Source: an uncultured Dyadobacter sp. (GTDB lineage Bacteria; Bacteroidota; Bacteroidia; Cytophagales; Spirosomataceae). Taken from it: a stretch of 64,000 nt of DNA. The notes below the pieces were generated by a model. It ran no database searches and was not told the origin of the DNA. It saw nothing but the letters and a program-made list of their open reading frames with translations. The position numbers and the translations under genes are program-made. The DNA lies in NCBI RefSeq assembly GCF_946482605.1, contig NZ_CAMLSE010000027.1:46403-110402 (forward strand), read 5' to 3'. Of the stretch, positions 15,972 through 24,567 are shown piece after piece. Position 1 is the stretch's first letter. Each line of letters starts with the position of its first letter.

Positions 15972-17363
15972 TCAAACTCCTGTTAAAACCGGCACTCCGG
16001 TCTTCACCACAGCCCCATATCCGCCTTCGATATTGACGACGTCACTAATACCCCTGGATTTGAGAATAGAGGCTGCTACCATCGAACGGTACCCGCCCGC
16101 GCAATGAATGTGAAGCTGTTTGTCTTTCGGAAACTCCTGCATCAGGTCGTTAATATAATCCAGTGGAAGGTTTCTGGCACCTTCAATATGGCCTGTCGCA
16201 AATTCATCGGGCTTACGCACATCGATTACTTCCAGTTCATCGCTCACGAATCGTTCCGCAAATTCCTCCGCAGTAACCGACTGTACCCAGTCTGTTTCCT
16301 TTCCGGCATTTTTCCAGCTCTCGAATCCGCCATTCAGGTAGCCAATGGTGTAATCGTATCCCACACGTGCAAGCCGTGTCACGGCTTCCTCCTCTCTGCC
16401 CGGCTCGGTAACGATCAGGAGCAGCTGCTTCAGATCGGGAATTAGGGCCCCTACCCAGGGTGCAAAACTGCCGTCAATGCCGATATTGATAGAATTGGGA
16501 ATAAAACCTTTGGCAAATGCTTCCGGACTCCGGGTATCGAGGATCAATGCGCCCGTGTTATTGGCTTTTGCCTCGAATGCTTCCGGCGATAAGGCCTGAT
16601 GCCCCCGCTCTAGTACGTCGTCGATGCGCTCGTAACCGTCGCGGTTCATCCGCACGTTTTCGGGAAAATACTGCGGGGGTTCGGTGAGCCCGGCAGTCAC
16701 TTCCTCTATAAACTCGTCCTTAGTCATGTCCGCGCGCAGCGCATAGTTGAACCGTTTCTGATTACCCAGCGTATCGGACGTTTCCTTACTCATATTCTTC
16801 CCGCACGCCGATCCCGCCCCGTGCGCCGGGTACACGATCACGTCATCGGGTAATGGCATGATCTTCGACCGCAGGCTGTCGTAAAGTATACCTGCGAGGT
16901 CTTCCATTGTCAGTTCCCCTTTTTGCGCTAGATCGGGGCGGCCCACATCGCCGATAAATAAGGTGTCGCCGCTGAACAACGCCACCGGCTTACCCGACTC
17001 GTCCGTGAGGAGATAGCTGGTGGATTCCATCGTGTGCCCGGGCGTATGCAACGCCGTGATCGTCACATCTCCTAACCTGAACTCCTCCCCGTCTGCCGCG
17101 ATATGTGCTTTGAATCCGGTTTGAGCCCCTGGCCCGTACACGATCTCCGCTCCTGTTTTCTCAGCCAGATCCAGATGACCGGACACGAAATCCGCATGAA
17201 AATGGGTTTCAAACACATACCGTATGTTGGCCCCAATCTTTTCAGCTTTCTGAATATAGGGCGCCACTTCCCGCAGCGGGTCAATCACGGCGACCTCGCC
17301 GTTTGAAACTATGAAATAAGCCCCCTGGGCAAGGCATCCGGTATATATCTGTTCTATTTTCAT
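15972..17363 (-). CDS. MBL-fold persulfide dioxygenase with two rhodanese domains
   Basis: A 463-residue protein. The N-terminal metallo-beta-lactamase domain (about 1-235) has the iron-binding signature THFHADFVSGH, LHTPGHTMES and SGDTLFIGDVGRPD of ETHE1/BLH-type persulfide dioxygenases. Two rhodanese domains follow: the first (about 260-355) lacks an evident active-site cysteine (its loop reads LLLIVTEPG), while the second (about 370-460) keeps a catalytic Cys in HIHCAGGYRS. Such fusions oxidise glutathione or low-molecular-weight persulfide to sulfite and shuttle sulfane sulfur. I start at 17363 (MKIEQIYTGCLAQGAYF); the longer frame adds 41 residues that do not look like the family. It heads the set with the two YeeE genes. 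Confidence 0.9.
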   Translation of the reverse strand: MKIEQIYTGCLAQGAYFIVSNGEVAVIDPLREVAPYIQKAEKIGANIRYVFETHFHADFVSGHLDLAEKTGAEIVYGPGAQTGFKAHIAADGEEFRLGDVTITALHTPGHTMESTSYLLTDESGKPVALFSGDTLFIGDVGRPDLAQKGELTMEDLAGILYDSLRSKIMPLPDDVIVYPAHGAGSACGKNMSKETSDTLGNQKRFNYALRADMTKDEFIEEVTAGLTEPPQYFPENVRMNRDGYERIDDVLERGHQALSPEAFEAKANNTGALILDTRSPEAFAKGFIPNSINIGIDGSFAPWVGALIPDLKQLLLIVTEPGREEEAVTRLARVGYDYTIGYLNGGFESWKNAGKETDWVQSVTAEEFAERFVSDELEVIDVRKPDEFATGHIEGARNLPLDYINDLMQEFPKDKQLHIHCAGGYRSMVAASILKSRGISDVVNIEGGYGAVVKTGVPVLTGV

Positions 17364-17521
17364 GCGGATATGACGAAATGTATCATTGCTAAAACCCCAA
17401 AGGTCGTGTTTTTGTTTCGACCTACCTCCGTCCCAACACGGAAAGGCAATAGCGTACCACCACCAGGCACGACCTCGCGAATGCAATCAATACATGACTC
17501 CCTTTTATAATTCCGGGCATA

Positions 17522-18907
17522 TTATACTTTTACGGCCTTCCATCCCCCAAGACGGAACCGCCAAATGCCCAGCATAGCCAGGATAGACTCCGCAATGGGT
17601 ACCGAAGCAAAAACTCCGACCGGTCCCAATCCCAGGATAACGGCCATTATATACGCAACAGGGATTTCAATGGCCCAGAATGCAATGAGATTCAGAACCG
17701 TTGGTGTTTTAGTATCGCCGGCGCCATTCAGCGACTGGATCACCACCATTCCGTAGGCATAAAACCCATATCCCATACACAATACACGAAGCGCCATTTT
17801 CCCCGTCTGCACCACATCCTGATCCGTGCTGAACAGACTGACAATGCTTTCCGCACCCACAAACATGAATACCGACAATACAAGCAGGAATATCAGGTTA
17901 TAAGAAGCACATTTCCAGACAGATGCCTCTGCACGATCCGGCTTACCGGCCCCCAGGTTCTGCCCGACCAATGTAGCCGCGGCATTAGCCAATCCCCAGG
18001 CTGGCAGCAGTGTAAACATGATCACCCGTATGGCGATGGTATAACCGGCAACGACATCGCTACCGAATTCGGACAGGATACGGGTCAGGAAAATCCAGCT
18101 CGCCGAGCCGATCAGGAACTGCACGGTGCCGCCGGTCGCGACTTTGATGATCGCTGTAATCGTCTCCATATCAGGGCGCAGGTCCTCCATGCGCAAGCCC
18201 AGCGCCCTTTTTCCTTTTGCCAGGGAAAACAGCTGATAGGCAACGCCGATCGAGCGGCCTGTCGCCGTCGCCAATGCGGCCCCGGTAACGCCCAACTCGG
18301 GAAAAGGCCCGATACCGAAAATCAGGATCGGTCCCAGAAGCATATTGAACCCATTGGCGATGATCAGTGAACGCATGGCCGTCGCCGCAGCACCGGCACC
18401 GCGCAATGCACCGCTGAGGGAGTAAAGCAACACGACCACCGGACTGCTCAGGAACTGTATCCGCGCAAAGTTCGTCCCGGTTTCGATCACCTTTTGATCT
18501 GCGCCCATCATGCGAAGAATATCGCCCGCGAGCCAAAAGCCTAATACCGCAATCACTGAGGAAATAGACAGCGAAATAAATATGACCTGCCCCACTGCAT
18601 GACGCGCCTGCGCCAGATTACCTTCACCGGTCCGACGGGCGATAGTGGCCGTAGCGGCTGTGCTCAAACCAATTGCGACAGAGTAAACCAATGTAATAAC
18701 CGATTCGGTAAGCCCCACCGTAGCAACGGCCTCCGTACTGACTTTGGAAACGAAGAAAATGTCAACCACCGCGAAGAGCGACTCCATGACCATTTCAAGG
18801 ATCATAGGTACTGACAATAGAAATATAGCGCGGTTGATGCTCCCTTCGGTGAAACTTTCTTCGGAGCCACGAATAGCCTGACGAAGCAGTTGAAACCACT
18901 TTTTCAT
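17522..18907 (-). CDS. MATE family efflux transporter
   Basis: A 461-residue inner-membrane exporter with twelve predicted helices in two homologous halves, the usual MATE length. Recognisable stretches are SVPMILEMVMESLFAVVDIFFVS near the start, GLSTAATATIARRTGEGN, and the second-half counterpart AWGLANAAATLVGQNLGAG. MATE proteins expel cationic drugs and metabolites in exchange for Na+ or H+; the substrate cannot be read from sequence. The gene is divergent from hflX, with a 336-bp gap between the two starts, and has no regulator beside it. Confidence 0.92.
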   Translation of the reverse strand: MKKWFQLLRQAIRGSEESFTEGSINRAIFLLSVPMILEMVMESLFAVVDIFFVSKVSTEAVATVGLTESVITLVYSVAIGLSTAATATIARRTGEGNLAQARHAVGQVIFISLSISSVIAVLGFWLAGDILRMMGADQKVIETGTNFARIQFLSSPVVVLLYSLSGALRGAGAAATAMRSLIIANGFNMLLGPILIFGIGPFPELGVTGAALATATGRSIGVAYQLFSLAKGKRALGLRMEDLRPDMETITAIIKVATGGTVQFLIGSASWIFLTRILSEFGSDVVAGYTIAIRVIMFTLLPAWGLANAAATLVGQNLGAGKPDRAEASVWKCASYNLIFLLVLSVFMFVGAESIVSLFSTDQDVVQTGKMALRVLCMGYGFYAYGMVVIQSLNGAGDTKTPTVLNLIAFWAIEIPVAYIMAVILGLGPVGVFASVPIAESILAMLGIWRFRLGGWKAVKV

Positions 18908-19243
18908 GGATAATAAAAATTTGCAATAATGAATAAAATAGAAATTGCACGGCCAGTAAGGCCGTAAAAAAGTGCCTGTTAAAAGGCGGAGAATGACGGG
19001 TGGTTAGTAATTAACCAAAGATGAGCACCAACATAGGCTTTATGAATTTGGGCAAAGATACAAAAGTCTTTTTTGAATAATCAAGCGAAAAAAAGGATTT
19101 GTTAAATGGTAAATGTAATTTCACACAGTCCGGTCGTGAACTTTTGCATTCACCAAACCGTTCCAACCCTACCCCTTTTCCGGCGTGCGGGGTGTGTTCA
19201 AAGAGGATTTCTGCCGGAAAAAACAGCCATAAAATACTACTGC
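18908..19243. other. Intergenic region between MATE gene and hflX
   Basis: A 336-bp AT-rich spacer between divergent genes. It should hold both promoters. I see no ORF with coding character and no strong palindrome or repeat; the only symmetry is a short GGCC-N5-GGCC near 18951. Confidence 0.5.
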
Positions 19244-20479
19244 ATGATTGATAAGAAAAAATTATATTCCACAGCTGCCCACAAGGAAACTGCCGTACTG
19301 GTCGCTGTAAGTACTCAAAAACAACCGGTCGAAAAAACAAAGGAATACCTGGAAGAACTGGCGTTCCTGGCGACAACGCTCGGTGTGGAAACCGTGCAAA
19401 CCTTTACACAAAACCTGGAAAGGGCCGATATCCGGACTTACACAGGAAAAGGGAAGCTGGAAGAAATCATGATCTATGTGACCGCTAATCCGGTAGACAT
19501 GATCATTTATGACGACGACCTTACCCCGTCGCAGGTACGTAACCTCGAAGCGGTCTTCAAAGACATTAAGGTAATTGACCGAAGCCTGCTCATCCTGGCC
19601 ATTTTCGCAATGCGGGCACAAACCGCCCAGTCGAAATTGCAGGTCGAACTTGCGCAATACCAGTACATGTACCCACGGCTGACGCGCATGTGGACGCACC
19701 TTAGCCGCCAGTCGGGCGCTGGTGTAGGGATGCGCGGACCCGGTGAAACGGAACTCGAAACCGACCGCCGGATTGTGAAAGACCGCATTGCATTCCTGAA
19801 AGAAAAGCTGGAAAAGGTCGACCGCCAGAGCGTAACCCGTCGCAAAGAACGGGACAGGCTCGTACGCGTCGCCATTGTGGGCTACACCAACGTGGGCAAA
19901 TCGACCTTGATGCGCAACTTGTCGAAAGCCGATGTTTTTGCGGAAAATAAGCTGTTTGCAACCGTCGACTCTACCGTAAGGAAAGTCAATATGGAGAATA
20001 TTCCGTTCCTTCTGACTGATACTGTCGGCTTCATCCGTAAACTCCCAACGACCCTGATCGAATCATTTAAATCGACATTGGACGAGGTACGTGAGGCGGA
20101 CATTCTGATGCATGTGGTCGACATTTCGCATCCATCCTTTGAGGAACACCTGGATGTGGTCAACAAAACGCTCGAAGAAATAGGCGCGGCCAATAAACCA
20201 TCTATTCTGGTATTCAACAAAATAGATCTTTACAAACCATCGTACAACGACGAAGACGAGCCGGAAGAAGAAAGTGTGTCTACTCAAAGCATCCTGCCGC
20301 AGCTAAAACGCAGCTACATTGCCGAAAAAGCAGATCATGTAGTTTTCATTTCAGCCCAGCAGAAGGAGAATATCGACGAGTTGAAACGCACATTATTCTC
20401 GCTGGTGAAGGAAAAACACTTCTCCATTTATCCGAATTGGCTTGATCTCGGTTACACTCCGGTAGAAACAGAGGAATAA
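19244..20479 (+). CDS. hflX: GTPase HflX
   Basis: A 411-residue ribosome-associated GTPase that splits stalled or stressed ribosomes. The N-terminal HflX domain includes TYTGKGKLEE, DDDLTPSQ.RNLE and the coiled GAGVGMRGPGETELETDRR linker. The G domain has G1 GYTNVGKST (from about residue 213), G3 DTVGFIRKLP, G4 NKID and a SAQ G5 loop. I use the ATG at 19244 (MIDKKKLYSTAAHKE); an upstream in-frame ATG at 19106 would prepend 46 residues without family resemblance. It is monocistronic and followed by the tRNA-Arg pair. Confidence 0.95.
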   Translation: MIDKKKLYSTAAHKETAVLVAVSTQKQPVEKTKEYLEELAFLATTLGVETVQTFTQNLERADIRTYTGKGKLEEIMIYVTANPVDMIIYDDDLTPSQVRNLEAVFKDIKVIDRSLLILAIFAMRAQTAQSKLQVELAQYQYMYPRLTRMWTHLSRQSGAGVGMRGPGETELETDRRIVKDRIAFLKEKLEKVDRQSVTRRKERDRLVRVAIVGYTNVGKSTLMRNLSKADVFAENKLFATVDSTVRKVNMENIPFLLTDTVGFIRKLPTTLIESFKSTLDEVREADILMHVVDISHPSFEEHLDVVNKTLEEIGAANKPSILVFNKIDLYKPSYNDEDEPEEESVSTQSILPQLKRSYIAEKADHVVFISAQQKENIDELKRTLFSLVKEKHFSIYPNWLDLGYTPVETEE

Positions 20480-20546
20480 TCATTTGTAATTCAAATGATT
20501 TTTTTCCAGTTTTGCACCCCGATTCCCTTACTTGGGAACACGGATC

Positions 20547-20650
20547 GACTGCGTAGTTCAACGGATAGAATAGGAGTTTGTCGAATGCGACTCCAACTAA
20601 ACTCTAGATATGGGTCCGGGGTCGCGATCGACCGATTCCCGCCGCGGTCA
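20547..20650 (+). pseudogene. tRNA-Arg-like copy with two hairpin insertions
   Basis: This 104-nt element matches the tRNA-Arg at 20683 almost exactly, with two insertions. The first 33 nt (acceptor, D arm and half of the anticodon stem) are identical. Then 18 nt (20580-20597) replace the two C residues of the anticodon, after which 18 nt match again. Next 17 nt (20616-20632) replace one T of the T loop, and the 3' end matches but for one base. Both insertions contain a small hairpin, GTCG-AATG-CGAC and GGTCG-CGAT-CGACC. As written it has no usable anticodon, so a pseudogene is likeliest; removal of the insertions from RNA is an open alternative. Confidence 0.75.
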
Positions 20651-20682
20651 CAAACGATAGAAGTCACATTGGTCAAAGAATA

Positions 20683-20754
20683 GACTGCGTAGTTCAACGG
20701 ATAGAATAGGAGTTTCCTAAACTCTAGATATGGGTTCGATTCCCGTCGCGGTCA
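20683..20754 (+). tRNA. tRNA-Arg(CCU)
   Basis: A full cloverleaf folds from this 72-nt segment. The acceptor GACTGCG pairs with CGCGGTC, the D stem is GTTC/GAAT, the anticodon stem GGAGT/ACTCT carries the loop TTCCTAA with anticodon CCT, and the T arm has the TTCGATT loop. It therefore reads AGG codons. The discriminator base is A and the CCA end is not encoded. A terminator follows at 20790. Confidence 0.9.
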
Positions 20755-20789
20755 CGAAAGTATAACTTCACATCGTTATACATCCTCAA

Positions 20790-20821
20790 AAAAGCGCCTT
20801 GCAGCAATGTCAGGCGCTTTT
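20790..20821 (+). terminator. Terminator after tRNA-Arg
   Basis: AAAAGCGCCT (20790-20799) pairs perfectly with AGGCGCTTTT (20812-20821). The A/T ends make it work on either strand. Confidence 0.75.
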
Positions 20822-20995
20822 CATTTTTACGCATTCTCACATTTCAATGCATTTATCAGTTTACTTCATGGGAATGTTACAGACTTTCAGCAGCCGACCG
20901 TTATTTCAGTGCGGGTTAATAACGAAGTATGGTCCTCAGGCCAGTTCCTACACGCGCCGGCTTTACAATACCCAACCCAAATCCCCACAATGCCA

Positions 20996-21433
20996 ATGAA
21001 GTTCCAAATACTACTATTCCTGTCAATCATGCTCGTTGCCTGCGGAAGGCGGCATCATTTGATCCCGAAGAATATCAGGGCTGTACGCCCGGTGTTCAGA
21101 GACTCTACCTTCAGGCATTATAGTGGGTACCAGGTGGGCACTGACCAGGTGGGGTATGATGGAATGAATAGGCAGGTCACGGAATTTCTGAAAAGTAAGG
21201 CATCGCACCGGGACCAATACGCCAGAGAGCCTGCCTCCAACCGGATTTACGGAATGATTGCCGGAAAAAAATCTGCTAAAATGGTACCTCTTGCCATCAA
21301 ATCTGTCCCACTGAGTGAATTCGGGTATTTGGAGCTGGCCGATGATCAGGTCGTTTTTTACGCCATCATGGGATCGGACGGATTTATTGACCTGACCCAC
21401 CAGCGCGGATATAGCAACTCCATTAAAAAGTAG
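20996..21433 (+). CDS. Small lipoprotein of unknown function
   Basis: A 145-residue protein I do not recognise. The ATG at 20996 gives a lipoprotein signal peptide (MKFQILLFLSIMLVACG) with a lipobox cysteine at residue 16; the upstream in-frame ATGs would bury this signal, so 20996 is preferred. The mature part is basic and rich in aromatic residues (FRHYSGYQVGTDQVGYDGMNRQV) with no repeats or known motifs. It lies alone between the tRNA-Arg terminator and a 397-bp gap. Confidence 0.6.
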   Translation: MKFQILLFLSIMLVACGRRHHLIPKNIRAVRPVFRDSTFRHYSGYQVGTDQVGYDGMNRQVTEFLKSKASHRDQYAREPASNRIYGMIAGKKSAKMVPLAIKSVPLSEFGYLELADDQVVFYAIMGSDGFIDLTHQRGYSNSIKK

Positions 21434-21830
21434 TTTCACAAGGCACCTGCAAGGACGTCATGCAACCAAACAACCTGCCGCCAGAACAATCCGTTATTCC
21501 CGCTTTTATATTTTTCAAAGAATTATTATTATTACGGTGACTTAATCACCTCTACCGGGTTAAAACCACTCTTAATTCAATTGCCAATAACCTACTGACT
21601 TAATTCAATTCAGATTCAAAGACAGAAAATGGATTGTGAATATAGTTGAGCACATCAGTCCAAAATAGCAATGTAAGAATTCGTGGCGGATGAACCCACA
21701 AGCGAATAGTAAGAATGCTATCAAAACAGAACCCGGAAAGTATCCTATTATGACTGGAATTGCCGAGCGGCCAAACGCCCAAATCGGATCCTTACGCCAC
21801 TGTTAGTTACCAGCTTTATATCCTAATCCT
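21434..21830. other. Intergenic region with a diverged repeat of the 24515 promoter
   Basis: No convincing gene in these 397 bp; a 60-residue minus-strand frame at 21600-21782 lacks coding character. The segment 21504-21557 matches 24515-24568 at 43 of 54 positions without gaps. At 24515 that sequence directly precedes a start codon; here the codon is missing. Confidence 0.6.
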
Positions 21831-22415
21831 ATGAAAGCCATTCAACATTTACTTTTTTATCTTGTGATCATTGTCTTCTGCCAATCGTGTACACAAGATG
21901 ATCATTCTCCTAAGCCGACCGCTAGTTTTACTGTCCTGCTAGAAAGTGAAGGAAAAGTCGCCTTTAATCTTACATCTTCAAATACCCATTCCTATTTGTG
22001 GAATTTTGGAGATGGGGAAAGTTCTACTGAAAAATCGCCCACTCACACGTATAAGCGTAACGGGAAGTACGCAGTGACTGTTATCGCATCTGGAAATGAA
22101 GGTGACGCCTCAGAAAAAAAGGAAATTTCTGTTACCAATATTACAGGATCGGCGGTATTTTATACATACGATGCCATGGGGAGCCCATCCGACGTTTTCG
22201 TTGATGGCGTCAAAATCGGAACTACGGCGGGTGCCTTTCGTGTCATTCCGCCCAGATGTGGTTTGGATGGCGCTCCTACCGCGTACAAATTGACAGAAGG
22301 AACACACAGCTATGAAATCATAAACGTTAGAACCGCAGCCCGGCCAGTCATACGAGGCACCCTTACAGTGATCGGAGGTGAATGCACAAGACAACATTAC
22401 TATTTCGAGCAATGA
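21831..22415 (+). CDS. PKD-domain lipoprotein
   Basis: A 194-residue surface lipoprotein. The signal peptide (HLLFYLVIIVFCQSC) ends in a lipobox cysteine at residue 20. Residues 30-105 form a PKD domain with the hallmark YLWNFGDGESSTEKSPTHTY followed by GKYAVTVIASG. The C-terminal 90 residues (VDGVKIGT..., EGTHSYEIINV) look like a small beta-sandwich of unknown family. PKD domains mediate protein or carbohydrate contacts on surface proteins. A bidirectional terminator follows at 22508. Confidence 0.8.
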   Translation: MKAIQHLLFYLVIIVFCQSCTQDDHSPKPTASFTVLLESEGKVAFNLTSSNTHSYLWNFGDGESSTEKSPTHTYKRNGKYAVTVIASGNEGDASEKKEISVTNITGSAVFYTYDAMGSPSDVFVDGVKIGTTAGAFRVIPPRCGLDGAPTAYKLTEGTHSYEIINVRTAARPVIRGTLTVIGGECTRQHYYFEQ

Positions 22416-22507
22416 CATTTACTCTAATTGTTTTGCTCAAAACCTATTTAATCCTACGGGCAGACCGATAAGACTAACGAATCTTTTGAAGGCATTACAT
22501 TCAGAGC

Positions 22508-22539
22508 AAAAAACCGTCAGCGAACGTTGACGGTTTTTT
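22508..22539. terminator. Bidirectional terminator
   Basis: AAAAAACCGTCA (22508-22519) and TGACGGTTTTTT (22528-22539) are exact complements around an 8-nt loop. It serves the PKD lipoprotein on the plus strand and possibly the ferritin-like pair on the minus strand. Confidence 0.85.
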
Positions 22540-22607
22540 AAATACATTAAACTCTTCCACACGCAACAAGAACCTTCTGAGCGAAGAAGTTTACTACATA
22601 AACTCAA

Positions 22608-23399
22608 TTAACCCTTTATGAATGGTCCGGCAATGGCCAGTACGGCTTCTTTGGTCAATGGCTCGTCGAAAGCTTCGGTAACTGCGGCGTCAGATTTAGA
22701 GGCCAACCCCTTGATGTTTACGCCACCCTGAGTCATATTGTCTTCGCCAGCATAAATGGCCGCCACTGCCCCCTCTTTACCGGTGATCCAGCCTTTCATC
22801 GTCGGAGCACCCAACAATGTAGCCGCAAGCCTTCTTGCTACGGCCGCGTGGCGTGCTTCCACCGAATGTACCTGCAATGCATATTCAAGAATTTGCGGAT
22901 CGGTGATCAATACCCCGGCCTGCCCTTTGTACGCACGCACACCTGTATCTTCCAATGCGCTCGAAACGGTTACGAACGTTTTATAATTGCTGAACACATC
23001 GGCAAACCCTCCTTTGTAAGTAAAATCGAACATCGGCTTCGGAATCGCCTTAGCTCCCAGGGCTTTCACCAGGAATGCCACGTGCTGCGATTCGTGCTTG
23101 CCGATCTGTAAAAAAATCGATTTATCGGACGCAGGGATCAGATTCGCTGCCGCGATACCGCCTTTGTAGAATTCATCTTCCAGGTATTCGAGCGTCAATG
23201 CATAATTGAGCACATCGATAGCCGCCGCCGATTGAGCGAACGCCTTGTTTACGATAGCCGCGAATGCGGTTGGGATGGCCGCCGCAGAAAGCCTACTTGC
23301 CACTTTGTTCATGAAATGACGGCGCGACGCATATTCTAGTCGACCCACGGCATCACCGTCAATTTGCTGAAACTGATCTATAATTTTGAAAATATCCAT
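22608..23399 (-). CDS. Ferritin-like domain protein (Ferritin_2), copy 2
   Basis: A 263-residue protein with a ferritin-like four-helix bundle of the Ferritin_2 (PF13668) type. An internal hydrophobic, Arg-containing region (YASRRHFMNKVASRLSAAAIPTAFAAIVNKAFAQ) looks like a Tat-type export signal placed about 27 residues in. Helices with LEYLEDEFY, KHESQHVAFLVKAL and SVEARHAAVARRL carry the Glu/His residues expected to bind iron. It is 27 bp downstream of a paralog (23427) and very probably co-transcribed. Members occur in stress and desiccation contexts, but their biochemical role is not established. Confidence 0.85.
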   Translation of the reverse strand: MDIFKIIDQFQQIDGDAVGRLEYASRRHFMNKVASRLSAAAIPTAFAAIVNKAFAQSAAAIDVLNYALTLEYLEDEFYKGGIAAANLIPASDKSIFLQIGKHESQHVAFLVKALGAKAIPKPMFDFTYKGGFADVFSNYKTFVTVSSALEDTGVRAYKGQAGVLITDPQILEYALQVHSVEARHAAVARRLAATLLGAPTMKGWITGKEGAVAAIYAGEDNMTQGGVNIKGLASKSDAAVTEAFDEPLTKEAVLAIAGPFIKG

Positions 23400-23426
23400 T
23401 GTGTCTGATCCGGTTTGTGTGAATGA

Positions 23427-24140
23427 TTATTTACCTACGTTGGTGCCGTTGATAGTGTCCTTTACGAAGCCTTTGACAGCCGAAAGAATATCCGCAGGCG
23501 AAACGGCCTTATCCATTCCATTAATGTCGATAATGTCGTCACCGGCAAAATCTGCCGATTTTGGGTTGATCAGGTCACGGATAACCGCAGCATGGCGTGC
23601 TTCGACCGAAACGATTTTTCCGGCGAGCAATAGGTAGTTCGGGTCTTTGATCAGTTTTCCGGCGCCGTTGTAGGCTGCTACACCGGTGTCTTCGAATAAT
23701 TTGGCTGCACCAAGTACAGCCGCTTTGCTTGTGAAGTCGATGCCATCGAAATTCGGAGTCAGTCCTTTGATGGCCTTGTCGCCTAACGCGGCCTTAAAGA
23801 ATTCACGATGTACGATCTCGTGATCACGGATGTCTGTCAGGATCGTCTTTTCGGCATCCGTTATTCCGGCATATGGAGAGTCTACCACCTTGATGTAAAA
23901 GGCTGCTTCGAGCTGCTCCAAAGCATAAGCGTAATTCAGCACGCCGATATCCCCCGAGCCAAGATCGACAGCGTCCCCTGTTCCGGGGATCGGATGGTCT
24001 TCTTTCGTGCAAGCCGCCGCAATTACAACCGTTCCCATTGCGGTGGTTAATCCAGCCGAGCGCAGGAACAGACGTCTGTTGACAAGTGAGGCCCCTTCGT
24101 CCTCTGTGTTGTTTGAACTGTACTTCGAATTTGTGTGCAT
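23427..24140 (-). CDS. Ferritin-like domain protein (Ferritin_2), copy 1
   Basis: A 237-residue paralog of the downstream gene. It has a Tat-like signal (NRRLFLRSAGLTTAMGTVVIAAAC) whose final cysteine could be lipidated. The Ferritin_2 bundle contains ALEQLEAAFYIKVV, RDHEIVHREFFKAALG and SVEARHAAVIRDL, the likely metal-ligand positions. As first gene of the pair it should carry the promoter; a perfect 9-bp palindrome at 24283-24305 lies about 140 bp upstream. Confidence 0.87.
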   Translation of the reverse strand: MHTNSKYSSNNTEDEGASLVNRRLFLRSAGLTTAMGTVVIAAACTKEDHPIPGTGDAVDLGSGDIGVLNYAYALEQLEAAFYIKVVDSPYAGITDAEKTILTDIRDHEIVHREFFKAALGDKAIKGLTPNFDGIDFTSKAAVLGAAKLFEDTGVAAYNGAGKLIKDPNYLLLAGKIVSVEARHAAVIRDLINPKSADFAGDDIIDINGMDKAVSPADILSAVKGFVKDTINGTNVGK

Positions 24141-24282
24141 GATCTTAGTAAGTAAAGGTTAATGAGCTTGTTTCCCTTTCATTTTGAATGAGTTTTGGGA
24201 AGACGTACGCCGCCTGCACAGCTTAAGATCAACGTCAGCAAATATTTATTTTCTTTTAAAAATCCGGTTGCTCGCAGCCGTC

Positions 24283-24305
24283 ACTATACGTTCACGACGT
24301 ATAGT
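24283..24305. promoter_or_regulatory. Perfect inverted repeat upstream of the ferritin-like pair
   Basis: ACTATACGT (24283-24291) and ACGTATAGT (24297-24305) are exact complements around TCACG. The dyad lies in the divergent intergenic region between the ferritin-like genes and the gene at 24568 and looks like a regulator-binding site. Confidence 0.45.
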
Positions 24306-24410
24306 ACATCCATTTGACGACTGAAATACCGACTCAAAATCAGCGATTTGCAAAAAAATAAACCATTTCCATTGAATCAGCAAAAAAGTATCTGTTCGTC
24401 GCCGCCACGA

Positions 24411-24437
24411 AGCCAGGCATCATTGCCTGGCTTTTCT
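24411..24437 (+). terminator. Orphan terminator-like hairpin in an intergenic region
   Basis: AGCCAGGCA (24411-24419) pairs exactly with TGCCTGGCT (24424-24432), followed by TTTTC. No plus-strand gene lies upstream within this divergent region, so it would end an unannotated short RNA or belong to a leader. Confidence 0.55.
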
Positions 24438-24489
24438 CGTACCAGAATGCGCTGATCTTATCCAAAACGCCTACCACAGAGACCCGATG

Positions 24490-24518
24490 CCGAAAATGAT
24501 CAAGCATTTTCGGTTTTT
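24490..24518 (+). terminator. Intrinsic terminator directly before the gene at 24568
   Basis: CCGAAAATG (24490-24498) and CATTTTCGG (24505-24513) are exact complements around ATCAAG, followed by TTTTT. It sits 50 bp upstream of a start codon with no plus-strand gene before it, which fits either a small RNA end or an attenuator. Confidence 0.65.
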
Positions 24519-24567
24519 ATATTTTTTAAAGAATTTATATTATTGCGTTAACATAAACACCTCTGCA

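Noticed and set aside
17364..17486. 41-residue N-terminal extension of the persulfide dioxygenase
   Set aside because: Tryptophan-rich and unlike the family; ATG at 17363 gives the normal opening.
20495..20683. Plus-strand frame across the tRNA-like copy
   Set aside because: It is a chance frame through tRNA sequence.
21600..21782. 60-residue minus-strand frame in the intergenic region
   Set aside because: No signal, domain or codon pattern supports it, and it lies in low-complexity AT-rich sequence.
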